Origin: JBGLNJ01 sp034434835 | GTDB lineage: Bacteria; Chloroflexota; Anaerolineae; Fen-1058 | DNA: 64,000 nucleotides | Reading direction: 5' to 3' | Assembly (NCBI GenBank): GCA_034434835.1 | Contig: DAOTXX010000088.1 | Coordinates: 1 to 64,000, forward strand | In this document: piece by piece, positions 24,245-32,422 of the stretch | How the letters are laid out: every line of letters begins with the position of its first letter | Position numbering within the stretch: position 1 is the stretch's first letter | Program-made: the position numbers and the translations under genes | Notes under the pieces: generated by a model | Databases searched by the model: none | Told to the model about the DNA's origin: nothing | What the model saw: only the letters and a program-made list of their open reading frames with translations

Positions 24245-24937
24245 TTGAAGAGATACAAGTGGTTGCTCTTTGACGCCGACGACACCTTGTTCGATTACGG
24301 CAAAGCCGAGGCGGGCGCTTTGCGCCAGACTTTTGAACAGGTCGGCGTCAAGTTTGAGCCAGAGTACCTGCCCACATACCAGCAGATCAACCGGCAGGTC
24401 TGGCTCGATTTCGAGCAAGGCAAGATTTCCGCCGAGGCATTGAGAACCCGACGCTTTGAATCGCTGTTCGAGGCGATCGGGGTTTCGGTGGCCCCGGAGC
24501 GATTCAGCGCCGCGTACCTGCCAAACCTGGCGATGCAATCTGAATTGACCGAGGGCGCGCTCCAGGTCGTGCAGGCTTTGCATGGCAAGTATCGGCTGGC
24601 GATCATCACCAATGGGCTGCGGGACGTTCAGCGCCCGCGCCTGGCGCGTTCGGCCATCCGTGACTATATCGCCGACATCATCATCTCGGAAGAAGTCGGG
24701 GCGGCCAAGCCCGAGCGGGCCATCTTTGATGCAGCCTTTCGGCGGATGGGCAACCCGAACAAACACGAGGTGCTGCTGATCGGCGATAACCTGACTTCGG
24801 ACATTGCGGGCGGCAATGCCTATGGGATTGACACATGTTGGTTCAACCCGGCAGGTCAACCCCGCACCGGGGACATTCCCGTCACATACGAGATCAGACG
24901 CCTGACCGATTTATTGGAGATGCTTGCGCCCTTATGA
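24245..24937 (+). CDS. HAD-superfamily hydrolase, YjjG-like nucleotidase
   Basis: 230 residues from TTG 24245. A start at 24224 would add residues translated from the repeat array. Catalytic motif I FDADDTLFDYGK, motif II TNGL, motif III KPERAIFDAA and motif IV IGDNLTSDIAGG. KRYKWLLFDADDTLFDY closely follows YjjG/YfnB pyrimidine nucleotidases. The last codons overlap the next gene (ATGA). Confidence 0.92.
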   Translation: MKRYKWLLFDADDTLFDYGKAEAGALRQTFEQVGVKFEPEYLPTYQQINRQVWLDFEQGKISAEALRTRRFESLFEAIGVSVAPERFSAAYLPNLAMQSELTEGALQVVQALHGKYRLAIITNGLRDVQRPRLARSAIRDYIADIIISEEVGAAKPERAIFDAAFRRMGNPNKHEVLLIGDNLTSDIAGGNAYGIDTCWFNPAGQPRTGDIPVTYEIRRLTDLLEMLAPL

Positions 24938-25815
24938 GTCTTTGGAAAGCCTTTCGTGACGGAATCGTCTTAGCGACGCGCCTCCCGGCGTTGCTCGTTG
25001 TCATGTTTCTGGCGTCCTCGATCGGCGCGCTCGTGCTGACCCTGCCAGTCTATGCGACGATGCAGACTTGGGTAGGCCACCGCATGATCGCACACGACCT
25101 GGCGCGCGATTTCAACGGATGGCTGTTGCTCGAACCACAATTGCGCTATTTTGGCGCGCCGCCCCCGGGGGCCGTTGACCCGGTGGACATGCAAGCCGCT
25201 ACCCTGTCCTTTGTGATGATCTTGACGGCTTTGGCTGCGTGGCTGACGTCGTCATGGCCCAACATTCTGCTGGGCGGCGGTGTGCTGCTGACTTGCGTCG
25301 AAGGTCGCTTTGCATGGCGGCGGTTTCTGTGGGGCGCATGGCACTGGCTTTCGGCTTTCCTGGCATTGACTCTGCTTTTTGTGATCTGCTCGACGCTCGT
25401 CGTGACACTGGGCGTGGCCGGTCTGATCGCCCTGGGAGTCGTCCGCGTCAATGCGCTGACACTTGCAGCGCTGGGGCTGGTGGGGTCGGCCTATGTCGTT
25501 CTGACGGCGTGGTTCGAGTACGCGCGCGTCATCGCCGTCGCCGAAGGCACACGCAACTTTTTTCGCGCGCTGGGTCGCGCGGCCGCGTTCATCGTGCGTC
25601 AGCCGCTGCGCAGCCTGGGGCTGTACCTGCTGATGGCGGCGCTTGGCCTGGCGCTGATTCTGTTGTATGCTCAGGGCGTCGCGCCGGTCATTCCGTTCGA
25701 GTGGGGCGCGGCGGCAATTGCGATTCAACAGCTTTTCGTCGCCGCAAGATTGTGGGCGCGGCTGGCGCGCTGGGCAAGTCAAATGTCGCTTTATCATCAA
25801 ACGAAGGAAGGATGA
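24934..25815 (+). CDS. multi-pass membrane protein, function unknown
   Basis: 293 residues from ATG 24934, overlapping the HAD stop by four bases. About six hydrophobic segments (for example LPALLVVMFLASSIGALVL, FVMILTALAAWLTS, SAFLALTLLFVICSTLVV, LGLYLLMAALGLALILLY). No recognised transporter motif; the layout resembles DUF-type membrane proteins often beside CPBP proteases. Likely cotranscribed with the flanking genes. Confidence 0.7.
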   Translation: MSLWKAFRDGIVLATRLPALLVVMFLASSIGALVLTLPVYATMQTWVGHRMIAHDLARDFNGWLLLEPQLRYFGAPPPGAVDPVDMQAATLSFVMILTALAAWLTSSWPNILLGGGVLLTCVEGRFAWRRFLWGAWHWLSAFLALTLLFVICSTLVVTLGVAGLIALGVVRVNALTLAALGLVGSAYVVLTAWFEYARVIAVAEGTRNFFRALGRAAAFIVRQPLRSLGLYLLMAALGLALILLYAQGVAPVIPFEWGAAAIAIQQLFVAARLWARLARWASQMSLYHQTKEG

Positions 25816-25818
25816 AAT

Positions 25819-26595
25819 ATGCGGGAAGAAACAGGCCGCATAGATCGCACTGACAGCGGCCCGGGACCTGCAAGCTCTGTCCCGTGGGGCTGGCTGACCG
25901 CCCTCGGATTGCTGGGCGCGCATCTGGCCCTCCAGATCAGCTTGGGCGCAGCCATCGGAGGCGCATTGGTTTTGTGGATGTGGTTTACCACGCAGAGTCA
26001 GGATCAGTTGACGGCATGGGTGACCAACGGCGTGTTGATCGGCGTCACAGGCGCAGCGGGTGGACTGCTTAGCATTGTGTTGATCTATGCCGTCATTACG
26101 CGCTTGCGTAAACGACCGTTTCGGGCGACAATTGGGCTGGCGGGTCCGTGGCGCGTATGGCCTGCCGTATTGGGCGCCGTGTTGCTGGGCAGCGTGATGG
26201 ATGCCTTGACGCTCGCATTGCACAAGCCCCTGGTGCCGACGCTGCTCGCGTCCTGGTTTGTCGGCGCCGCCAGCGCCAGCGCCATGTTTGTGTTTACGGT
26301 GATCGTCACGCCGCTGGTCGAAGAGCTGCTCTTTCGCGGCGTGCTGTACCCGGTGATGGCGCGCAGCCTGGGAACTCTGGCCAGTATCTTGATCGTGTCG
26401 GGAGTGTTTGCGTTGGCGCACGTGGCAACGTATGGGCTGGATGCTTACCTGCTCGCGCAGACCCTCGTGGCCGGACTTTACCTCACCTGGCTGCGCGCGC
26501 GAACGGGGACGCTCCAGGCCAGCATTGCAGCTCATGCGGCGTTCAACCTGTACGCGACGATGGAAGCGATCATGGTGGTGAATTGGCTCCATTGA
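25819..26595 (+). CDS. CPBP-family intramembrane metalloprotease
   Basis: 258 residues, several membrane helices. The CPBP motifs are present: TPLVEELLFRGVLYPV (Glu-Glu-x3-Arg), VFALAHVATYG (His), and SIAAHAAFN. The family includes CAAX-processing and bacteriocin-immunity proteases; the substrate is unknown. Starts 3 bases after the previous gene. Confidence 0.88.
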   Translation: MREETGRIDRTDSGPGPASSVPWGWLTALGLLGAHLALQISLGAAIGGALVLWMWFTTQSQDQLTAWVTNGVLIGVTGAAGGLLSIVLIYAVITRLRKRPFRATIGLAGPWRVWPAVLGAVLLGSVMDALTLALHKPLVPTLLASWFVGAASASAMFVFTVIVTPLVEELLFRGVLYPVMARSLGTLASILIVSGVFALAHVATYGLDAYLLAQTLVAGLYLTWLRARTGTLQASIAAHAAFNLYATMEAIMVVNWLH

Positions 26596-26683
26596 GGGGG
26601 GGCGTCGTCCAACGTGAAACGTCAAGAAGGCACAAGGGCATTCGTCGAAAAACGCCCGGCGGAATGGAAAGGCGAGCGCGCAC

Positions 26684-27112
26684 GTGGTCAGCGAGAAAAA
26701 GGTAGCAACCGATTTTGATACAGGCCGCTGCCGTGCATTTCTCCAGGCCAGGCAATTACAGCAGTGGCAGGCCCGCGAGCAACGGCGGCAATCTGCGCTC
26801 CAGGCAGCGCGAAGCGCAGTTCGTTCTGTCTTGCCTCGCTTTCCGGGTGTCGGGCGCGCTTTTCTATTCGGCTCAGTGTCGCGCCCCGGCGCCTGGCGTT
26901 CATCGTCAGACATTGACATTGCGATTGAAGGCCATTTGAGCGCCGAAGATTATTTTGCTTTATGGCGAGAACTTGAACAAGCCGCCTCGGGATGGGCCAT
27001 TGATTTGATCGAACTGGATCAAGCTTCGAGATTTGCTGTTCGCGTGCGCGAAAGCGGAGAACTGGTCTATGAACGCACAGATCCGGAACCTGAAAGCAGA
27101 CATTGCGGCTGA
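26684..27112 (+). CDS. mntA: MntA-type nucleotidyltransferase antitoxin
   Basis: 142 residues from GTG 26684. Signature FLFGSVSRPGAWRSSSDIDIAIEG (shown in part) has the GS...DxD motif of minimal nucleotidyltransferases. The N-terminal 40 residues are Gln/Arg-rich and longer than usual. It overlaps the HepT-like gene by 44 bases, the normal coupled order. By analogy with known MntA/HepT systems it should AMPylate HepT. Confidence 0.85.
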   Translation: MVSEKKVATDFDTGRCRAFLQARQLQQWQAREQRRQSALQAARSAVRSVLPRFPGVGRAFLFGSVSRPGAWRSSSDIDIAIEGHLSAEDYFALWRELEQAASGWAIDLIELDQASRFAVRVRESGELVYERTDPEPESRHCG

Positions 27113-27545
27113 TCTAGAGTCTATCGCTGAAATCTATCAGGCGCTTCATCGTAGTGGGAACGACCTGGACAGTGAAGATCAGCGTATCGTCGTGGCTTAT
27201 TACTTGCACAACCTGTACTGCGCTTTCGAGAGCATCTTTGAACGCATCGCCCAAGTCTTTGGGAACCAAGTCTCAGATGAAACAAGTTGGCACGCTGACT
27301 TGCTACGTCGAATGACATTAGACATTGAAGGGTTGCGCCCCCGGCTGCTGAGCGAATTGTCGTACGATTGCTTGGACGAGTTACGCCGTTTCCGCCACCT
27401 CTTTCGGAGCGCATACCGGCTTCGCCTGGACCCGGAACGCTTGGCGCTCGTACGCAAGAAGGCTTTGAAATTGGAACAGGTCTATCAGGATGACCTGGAT
27501 CGTTTCTTGGCCTTCTTGAACGGTTTATTACAAGGCGATAGATAG
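27069..27545 (+). CDS. hepT: HepT-like HEPN RNase toxin
   Basis: 158 all-helical residues from ATG 27069. The HEPN catalytic region reads LRRFRHLFRSAYRLRLD, matching the Arg...His-x-x-x-x-x-Tyr layout of HepT. The N-terminal EIYQALHRSGNDLDSEDQRI and VAYYLHNLYCAFESIFERIA agree with the family. Slightly longer than most HepT. Paired with the overlapping mntA. Confidence 0.82.
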   Translation: MNAQIRNLKADIAADLESIAEIYQALHRSGNDLDSEDQRIVVAYYLHNLYCAFESIFERIAQVFGNQVSDETSWHADLLRRMTLDIEGLRPRLLSELSYDCLDELRRFRHLFRSAYRLRLDPERLALVRKKALKLEQVYQDDLDRFLAFLNGLLQGDR

Positions 27546-27657
27546 TTTCCGGTACAAAACCAGCCGGCCGGACTCCCATGCCCGGCGATTCTGAGATCAG
27601 CATCGGCGTGGTCCATGGGGCAAGCAGTGCGCAGAGTACAGTCATTGTGGAGGAACC

Positions 27658-28320
27658 ATGAAACCATTCTGGTCATTCCTTTACTCATTTATTGCCGGAA
27701 TCAGTGACTTTTACTTTTTGTCCTTTGCATTAGGAGCAATTACAGCATTAGGAGGATGTGTTTTCCAAAGTCCAGTTCCACTGTTTCTGCTAATACTCAT
27801 TTTTGTTGTATCGCTATTGGTGGCTATCCTGTATCATGCTATCTTTGCGAGACGAGTCTCTTGGCTCACTCCCGGGGAACAACTTGTTGGCCGTGTCGTT
27901 GAACAAAGCAAAGAATGGAAAAACCCCTACGGGCGTAACAGATGGGCCTTGTTCATAGTAATACTGATAACAATCATGCTCGCCGGTAATGCGTGGGATA
28001 GTTTGAGCCTTGGGCTGACATACACGTTCGACGCAATTGCTGCCAGGGTCATTCTACTAACAGCCTTGTACTATGGTCTTGTCCAACTAGGGAGGGGCCA
28101 ACTTGGAGGTTTGCTCTACGTCGTGGCATTTTTCGCCATTTTGGTTCTAGTCTTTCTGCGCACACTCGCCTTTGATCCCCAGGTACAACAAGTCATGGTG
28201 CTAACTTGCATCGTAGCAATCGCTATCCATGCCATTATAGCCACTGCATATCATTTTTTGCGGCGGACAGGAAGTAAGCAAACACTCGAACAGACTGCCG
28301 AGATCATAAAAGTTTCCTGA
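27658..28320 (+). CDS. AT-rich membrane protein of unknown function
   Basis: 220 residues with about six hydrophobic segments. A cytoplasmic loop carries RRVSWLTPGEQLVGRVVEQS and NPYGRNRWALF; 'LTPGExLVGR' recalls RDD-type membrane proteins, but the rest does not match clearly. Base composition is visibly more AT-rich than all neighbours, suggesting transfer together with, or next to, the MntA/HepT pair. GGAGG lies upstream of ATG. No function is assigned. Confidence 0.65.
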   Translation: MKPFWSFLYSFIAGISDFYFLSFALGAITALGGCVFQSPVPLFLLILIFVVSLLVAILYHAIFARRVSWLTPGEQLVGRVVEQSKEWKNPYGRNRWALFIVILITIMLAGNAWDSLSLGLTYTFDAIAARVILLTALYYGLVQLGRGQLGGLLYVVAFFAILVLVFLRTLAFDPQVQQVMVLTCIVAIAIHAIIATAYHFLRRTGSKQTLEQTAEIIKVS

Positions 28321-28379
28321 TTCGGTGTTCTGTGGTTGTATCAAGCCACCTCTTCGATTCCGCTCAGGGCAAGGCTTTT

Positions 28380-28461
28380 GTCATTCCGAGGCCGAAGGCC
28401 GAGGAATCTCAACTTCCTGGGCCAGAGATTCCTCGCCTGCCTTTGGCAGACTCAGAATGGC
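28380..28461. repeat. palindromic intergenic element, GTCATTCCGAG variant
   Basis: GTCATTCCGAGGCC...GAGGAATCTC / GAGATTCCTC...CTCAGAATGGC. It has the same architecture as the TGTCATTGCGAG elements (outer arms plus an inner CGA(A/G)xAATCT arm) with different base sequence. Confidence 0.7.
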
Positions 28462-28542
28462 GGGTCGGAGCGCGATGGGAAATGAGAAACTCTTGGGGTC
28501 AGTAATTGGTAAACGGAGAGCTGCCCGCAACGAGGCTAGCAC

Positions 28543-29340
28543 ATGACAACGATCGGCTATCGCGATATTGTTCGCGCTCTGCATAGGCTGGAATTCGATC
28601 GCAGCAGCAACGTGATCGCGCACGTGTCGCTTGCGGCAGTGGGAGACGTGCGCGGCGGGGCCGAAACGATCGTGGGCGCGCTCCTGGCGACGTGCGGCAC
28701 CGTCGTCATGCCCGCGTTCACGCATCAGACGATGGTCTGGCCTCAAGCTGGTCCGCCGGATAACGGCTGCACCTATGGCGATCACGTCGAGGACAATGCG
28801 CGCGCGGAAATGTTCAGCCCTGACCTGCCAGTAGACGCCGAACTGGGCGAGGTGGCGGAATGTTTCCGCCGCCACCGGACGGCGGTGCGCAGCCAACATC
28901 CAGTGCTTTCGTTTGCGGCAGTGGGTGCACAGGCGCAAGAGATCGTCGCCGCGCAGTCACTCGACGAGCCGCTGGGGCCACTGGACTGGCTCTATGATCG
29001 TCACGGGGACGTGCTGCTGATCGGTGTGGACCATCGCGCCAACGTGGCGATTCATCTGGCCGAAAAATTTGCCGGGCGCAAGCAATTTGTCCGATGGGCC
29101 GTCAACCACAAGCGCGCGTACCGTCTGCCCAACTTTCCGGGCTGCAGCAAGGGGTTCAATGCGATAGCGGGCAAACTGGCCTGGGTCGCGCATCAAACGA
29201 ACCTGGGCGCGACCACAGCGCAGCGGATCCCGTTGACCAGCCTGGTGCAGGTAGCCGTGCAGCTGATCCAGGAAGACCCGCATGCCCTCTTGTGCAATGA
29301 TCAACAGTGCGAATTGTGCAATGCCGTGCGCCGGGCCTAG
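28543..29340 (+). CDS. AAC(3)-family acetyltransferase
   Basis: 265 residues of the Antibiotic_NAT fold: ALLATCGTVVMPAFTHQTMV, then RSQHPVLSFAAVG and HGDVLLIGVDHRANVAIHLAE. Members include aminoglycoside 3-N-acetyltransferases, but close relatives act on other amines, so resistance cannot be assumed. The C-terminus HALLCNDQQCELCNAVRRA is Cys-rich. Its last 61 bases (29282-29342, through the stop) are repeated at 30069-30129, on the far side of a DUF433/DUF5615 cassette. Confidence 0.88.
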   Translation: MTTIGYRDIVRALHRLEFDRSSNVIAHVSLAAVGDVRGGAETIVGALLATCGTVVMPAFTHQTMVWPQAGPPDNGCTYGDHVEDNARAEMFSPDLPVDAELGEVAECFRRHRTAVRSQHPVLSFAAVGAQAQEIVAAQSLDEPLGPLDWLYDRHGDVLLIGVDHRANVAIHLAEKFAGRKQFVRWAVNHKRAYRLPNFPGCSKGFNAIAGKLAWVAHQTNLGATTAQRIPLTSLVQVAVQLIQEDPHALLCNDQQCELCNAVRRA

Positions 29341-29366
29341 AGTGCAGACGGAACTGCGCATGGGTG

Positions 29367-29372
29367 TATAAT
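29367..29372 (+). promoter_or_regulatory. -10 box of the DUF433/DUF5615 cassette
   Basis: Perfect TATAAT 27 bases after the AAC(3) stop. The -35 position is weak (TGCAGA-like). The cassette therefore appears to bring its own promoter. Confidence 0.5.
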
Positions 29373-29407
29373 CCAGACGCAAGGCCGGGGACGATGAGGC
29401 GATTGAA

Positions 29408-29674
29408 ATGAAAAAAAACAGAAAGGCACAACTGCTTGGGCGGTACATTGTCGCTGATCCCCAGATTTGTCATGGCAAGCCAACCTTTCGCGGAACACGT
29501 ATTATGGTCTGGCAGGTGCTAGAAATGCTTGCGGAGGGACTGGCTTGGGAAACGATCATCGAAGAATGTCATCACAGCATTACTCAAGAGGCTATTGCGG
29601 AAGCCATCAAATTGTCAGGTGAGGCGTTTCTCAAGCATGCAGACGAGTTTGCTCTGGAGCCAACACCTGCATGA
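29408..29674 (+). CDS. DUF433 antitoxin-like protein
   Basis: 88 residues. ADPQICHGKPTFRGTRIMVW and the helix-turn-helix-like VLEMLAEGLAWETIIEECHH are the DUF433 pattern. DUF433 proteins are the probable antitoxins of PIN-like DUF5615 nucleases. Overlaps its partner by four bases (ATGA). Confidence 0.88.
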   Translation: MKKNRKAQLLGRYIVADPQICHGKPTFRGTRIMVWQVLEMLAEGLAWETIIEECHHSITQEAIAEAIKLSGEAFLKHADEFALEPTPA

Positions 29675-30060
29675 ATATCCTCGATGAAAATATTCTTGAA
29701 AGCCAACGACAACTGCTTATGAAATGGCGTGTGCCGTTTCGGCAGATCGGTTATGAGGTAGGCAGCAAAGGGATGAACGATGATCAAATCATCCCTTTTC
29801 TGCTCACGCTGCCGCGCCCGACTTTTTTCACGCAAGACTGGGACTATTACAAGCAAGGTTTGTGCCATGCCAAGTATTGTTTGGTTGTCGTAGATGTCCG
29901 GCGGGTCGAATGTGCTGCTTTTATTCGTCGTGTGCTGCGACATCCTGAATTTGATGCCCAAGCCAAACGCATGGGCCATGTCATTCGCGCGTCACACAGA
30001 CGCCTGGCCGTGTGGCGTCTCCATGCTGAAAACGAAATGCACTTTCAGTGGACTGACTGA
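29671..30060 (+). CDS. DUF5615 PIN-like toxin candidate
   Basis: 129 residues. It begins MNILDENILESQRQLL, with the first acidic residues of the PIN-like active site (LDEN), followed by GMNDDQIIPFLLTLPRPTFF and TQDWDYYKQG, which carry further Asp residues. DUF5615 is related to the Mut7-C/PIN RNases. The end of the gene abuts a duplicated copy of the AAC(3) 3' tail. Confidence 0.82.
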   Translation: MNILDENILESQRQLLMKWRVPFRQIGYEVGSKGMNDDQIIPFLLTLPRPTFFTQDWDYYKQGLCHAKYCLVVVDVRRVECAAFIRRVLRHPEFDAQAKRMGHVIRASHRRLAVWRLHAENEMHFQWTD

Positions 30061-30068
30061 GCAGCGTA

Positions 30069-30129
30069 ATGCGCTCTTGCGCAATGATCTCAAGCGCAAA
30101 CTGTGCAACGCCGTGCGCCGGGCCTAGAG
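30069..30129 (+). pseudogene. duplicated 3' tail of the AAC(3)-family gene
   Basis: 61 bases matching 29282-29342 at 52 positions without gaps. It codes for NALLRNDLKRKLCNAVRRA plus TAG, against HALLCNDQQCELCNAVRRA in the intact gene. The DUF433/DUF5615 cassette lies exactly between the two copies. This repeats the arrangement seen for the CNNM gene at 13706-14529. Confidence 0.9.
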
Positions 30130-30205
30130 GGTGGAGAGTATTGGCAGCGAAAGCAGGCCGATCTGTTTTGTGAAACCTAAATCACTTTTCAAGGGAGGGA
30201 AAAAA

Positions 30206-30448
30206 ATGACTCGACAGACTGGAATCATCATCACCGTTGTACTGGCGGTCCTCATCGCCTGTCCGTCAGTTTTTTGCTGCTTGTTCGGCGCTCTGACGGC
30301 TGCTGGTCAGGGGACCTTTACAGGAATCTCGGATCAAACGAGCCAGATCCCGCCAGCGGTTGGTGTGGGGTTGGTCTGCCTCAGCTTCATCGGCCTGCTT
30401 GTGCCAGTGGCCGCGTGGTTCTTTCTGGTCAGGGGCAAGACGGCCTGA
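30206..30448 (+). CDS. small two-helix membrane protein
   Basis: 80 residues from ATG 30206, preceded by GGGAGGG. Two hydrophobic segments (residues about 6-32 with CPSVFCC, and 52-74) are joined by a polar loop. No recognised family. Good ribosome-binding site and clean codon use support it as real. Confidence 0.65.
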   Translation: MTRQTGIIITVVLAVLIACPSVFCCLFGALTAAGQGTFTGISDQTSQIPPAVGVGLVCLSFIGLLVPVAAWFFLVRGKTA

Positions 30449-30469
30449 GTCATACACGATAGACAATCC

Positions 30470-31462
30470 GTGAATGTCCTCGTTCTAGGCGCAACGGGGT
30501 TCATCGGCGGGCACCTTGCGCGAAGCGCGCTCGCGCAAGGCTGGCACGTTCGAGCGTTGCGCCGTCGCCCGGAGGCGGTCGGCGCGCTCGACGACGTAGC
30601 CGATCAGATCGAATGGATCGCGGGCGAGCTGCCATTTCAGACCTTCGCGGTCTCGCCAGACCTCGAAGGTCTGGCCCAGGCGATGCGCGGCTGCCAGGTC
30701 GTGTTCCATGCTGCGGCAGCTTATCCGCGCGCCGAGCGCGATATGGCCGGCTGGGTCAGCCAAAGCGTCCGGCAGATGCGCGTGGTGCTGCAGGCCGCCG
30801 GCCGGGCGCAGGTCGGGCGGCTGATTTACACCAGCACCTTGACTACCGTGGGCCAATCGGATGACGCTCATCGTCTGGCCGACGAGCGCGATTTTTATGT
30901 GCCGGGCACATCGTCCAGCGTATATTACGAAAGCAAGTTTGCGATGGAGATGGAAGCCTTTCGCGCGGCGGCCGAGGGCCTGCCGGTCGTCATCCTCAAT
31001 CCGACGGCGGTGTTCGGGCCTGGCGACATCAAGCCGACGACGGGCGAGGTGCTGTTGCGAGTCGCCAAGGGACAGGTCCCGGTTTACTTTGACGCCGCCA
31101 TCAACGCCGTGGATGTCCGCGATGTGGCGAGCGCGCACGTTGCCGCCGCCGAGTGCGGACGCGTGGGCCAGCGCTACCTCCTGGGCGGGCACAACCTCAC
31201 GCTGCAAGAATTCCTGACGATTGCCGCTCGCGTCGCCGGGGTTCAGCCGCCCCGCTGGCAACTCTCGCGGCGAACCGTAGATGGGTTTATCGCAGCAAGC
31301 GACTGGCTGCGTTTGCCTGTGCCCGATCTGATCAAAACGATGCGCTTGTGGCAGCCGCTCAACTCGGAAAAAGCGCGGCGCGAACTCGGTTTGAGTCCAC
31401 GCCCGTTCGAAGAAACCGCACGCGATACGATCACGTGGTTTCGGGAGCATGGTTACCTCTAG
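30470..31462 (+). CDS. NAD-dependent epimerase/dehydratase (extended SDR)
   Basis: 330 residues from GTG 30470. NAD motif GATGFIGG, then VFHAAAAYP, catalytic SSVYYESKFAME (Tyr-x3-Lys), and PTAVFGPGDIKP. Typical of hopanoid/sugar-associated and dihydroflavonol-reductase-like epimerases; substrate undetermined. Confidence 0.92.
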   Translation: MNVLVLGATGFIGGHLARSALAQGWHVRALRRRPEAVGALDDVADQIEWIAGELPFQTFAVSPDLEGLAQAMRGCQVVFHAAAAYPRAERDMAGWVSQSVRQMRVVLQAAGRAQVGRLIYTSTLTTVGQSDDAHRLADERDFYVPGTSSSVYYESKFAMEMEAFRAAAEGLPVVILNPTAVFGPGDIKPTTGEVLLRVAKGQVPVYFDAAINAVDVRDVASAHVAAAECGRVGQRYLLGGHNLTLQEFLTIAARVAGVQPPRWQLSRRTVDGFIAASDWLRLPVPDLIKTMRLWQPLNSEKARRELGLSPRPFEETARDTITWFREHGYL

Positions 31463-31506
31463 TTTGGCGACATTGCACTGATACCCCAAAGAGTGAAGAG
31501 GATGGT

Positions 31507-31773
31507 ATGACCAAACGAGGCGAGCTTTTGGATCGCGTCCTGCGCGGATCGTCTGACGCCAACATTCCATTTGCGGAATTGTGCCAGTTGCTCCGTCGTC
31601 TAGGATTTGACGAACGGATCCGCGGAAGCCATCACATTTTCACGAAGGAAAACATTCCAGAGATCTTGAACTTGCAACCTAGAGGAGCAAAAGCAAAACC
31701 GTATCAAGTGAAGCAAGTACGTCACGTGATTCTCAAGTACAAACTGGGAGGCGGAGAAAATGATCCGGTATGA
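31507..31773 (+). CDS. hicA: HicA-type mRNA interferase toxin
   Basis: 88 residues. Double-stranded-RNA-binding-like fold with catalytic His in RGSHHIFTKE (usual 'GSHxxF/Y'), and KPYQVKQVRHVILKY at the C-terminus. Overlaps hicB by 14 bases. Somewhat longer at the N-terminus than classical HicA. Confidence 0.88.
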   Translation: MTKRGELLDRVLRGSSDANIPFAELCQLLRRLGFDERIRGSHHIFTKENIPEILNLQPRGAKAKPYQVKQVRHVILKYKLGGGENDPV

Positions 31774-31969
31774 ACTCATCATCTACTGGAGTGAAGAAGA
31801 TGACGCCTTTATCGTTGAAGTGCCTGAGCTGCCGGGTTGCATGGCGGATGGCAAGACGTATCAAGAAGCGTTAGCTAATGCCCAAGTCATCATTCAAGAG
31901 TGGATTGAGACAGCAAGAGAATTGGGACGGCCGGTTCCGGAACCAAAAGGGCGGTTGGTCTATGCATAG
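31760..31969 (+). CDS. hicB: HicB-type antitoxin
   Basis: 69 residues, partial RNase H-like fold: YELIIYWSEEDDAFIVEVPE and LPGCMADGKTYQEALAN, followed by IIQEWIETARELGRPVPEP. No C-terminal DNA-binding domain, as in the short HicB variants. Translationally overlaps hicA. Confidence 0.93.
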   Translation: MIRYELIIYWSEEDDAFIVEVPELPGCMADGKTYQEALANAQVIIQEWIETARELGRPVPEPKGRLVYA

Positions 31970-32066
31970 AGGCCTGGGAGAATAACATTGCTGAATACCT
32001 GCACGCCTGGAGGCGTCCTTGTCATGTCGGCCATGGCGGCGCACTATAGCGAATTCTGGAAACAAC

Positions 32067-32396
32067 ATGAACGCAATTGAACCCGAGACGATCACTCTTG
32101 TCGAAGGCCCACCGCCCGAGTTCAGACAAGTGCCAGACCTGTGGCCGCTGTCCATCCTCGAGGCTCCGCAGCTTTCCCTGCCGGCCTATGTCCAGATGCG
32201 AACATTCAGCGGCCCCAAGATGTTGGGACGTTGCCAACGCGCCTGGCGCCAAGATCGTCCGGTCAAATTGGACTTTGCCGACGAAACCGGCCTGCGCCGA
32301 CAAATCAACGTCGTCGCTGCGCGATGGACTGAAGTCGAAGAAGGGCACGTGCTGCATTTATGGGTTCAGCTTCCGGCGCAGCCACCGGAAGAATGA
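32067..32396 (+). CDS. hypothetical protein of 109 residues
   Basis: From ATG 32067 in the same direction as the 3-hydroxyacyl-CoA dehydrogenase that follows 26 bases later. No domain recognised; EFRQVPDLWPLSILEAP and RTFSGPKMLGRCQRAWRQDR suggest a compact alpha/beta protein. The acidic/basic balance and codon use are normal for the region, so probably real. Confidence 0.55.
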   Translation: MNAIEPETITLVEGPPPEFRQVPDLWPLSILEAPQLSLPAYVQMRTFSGPKMLGRCQRAWRQDRPVKLDFADETGLRRQINVVAARWTEVEEGHVLHLWVQLPAQPPEE

Positions 32397-32422
32397 CGCG
32401 GGTTCAACGACAGGACAAAACG

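Noticed and set aside
25252..26919. A 555-codon minus-strand open frame opposite the membrane protein and CPBP genes
   Set aside because: Low-complexity basic/Gln-rich product, no motif, and three convincing plus-strand genes lie beneath it.
26596..28320. A duplicated gene tail flanking the MntA/HepT pair
   Set aside because: I compared the CPBP 3' end with the sequence after HepT and found no similarity. The HicA/HicB and BrnT/BrnA flanks also showed none.
28543..29340. Aminoglycoside resistance gene
   Set aside because: The fold is AAC(3)-like, but family membership alone does not establish aminoglycoside acetylation, and there is no mobile-element or resistance context.
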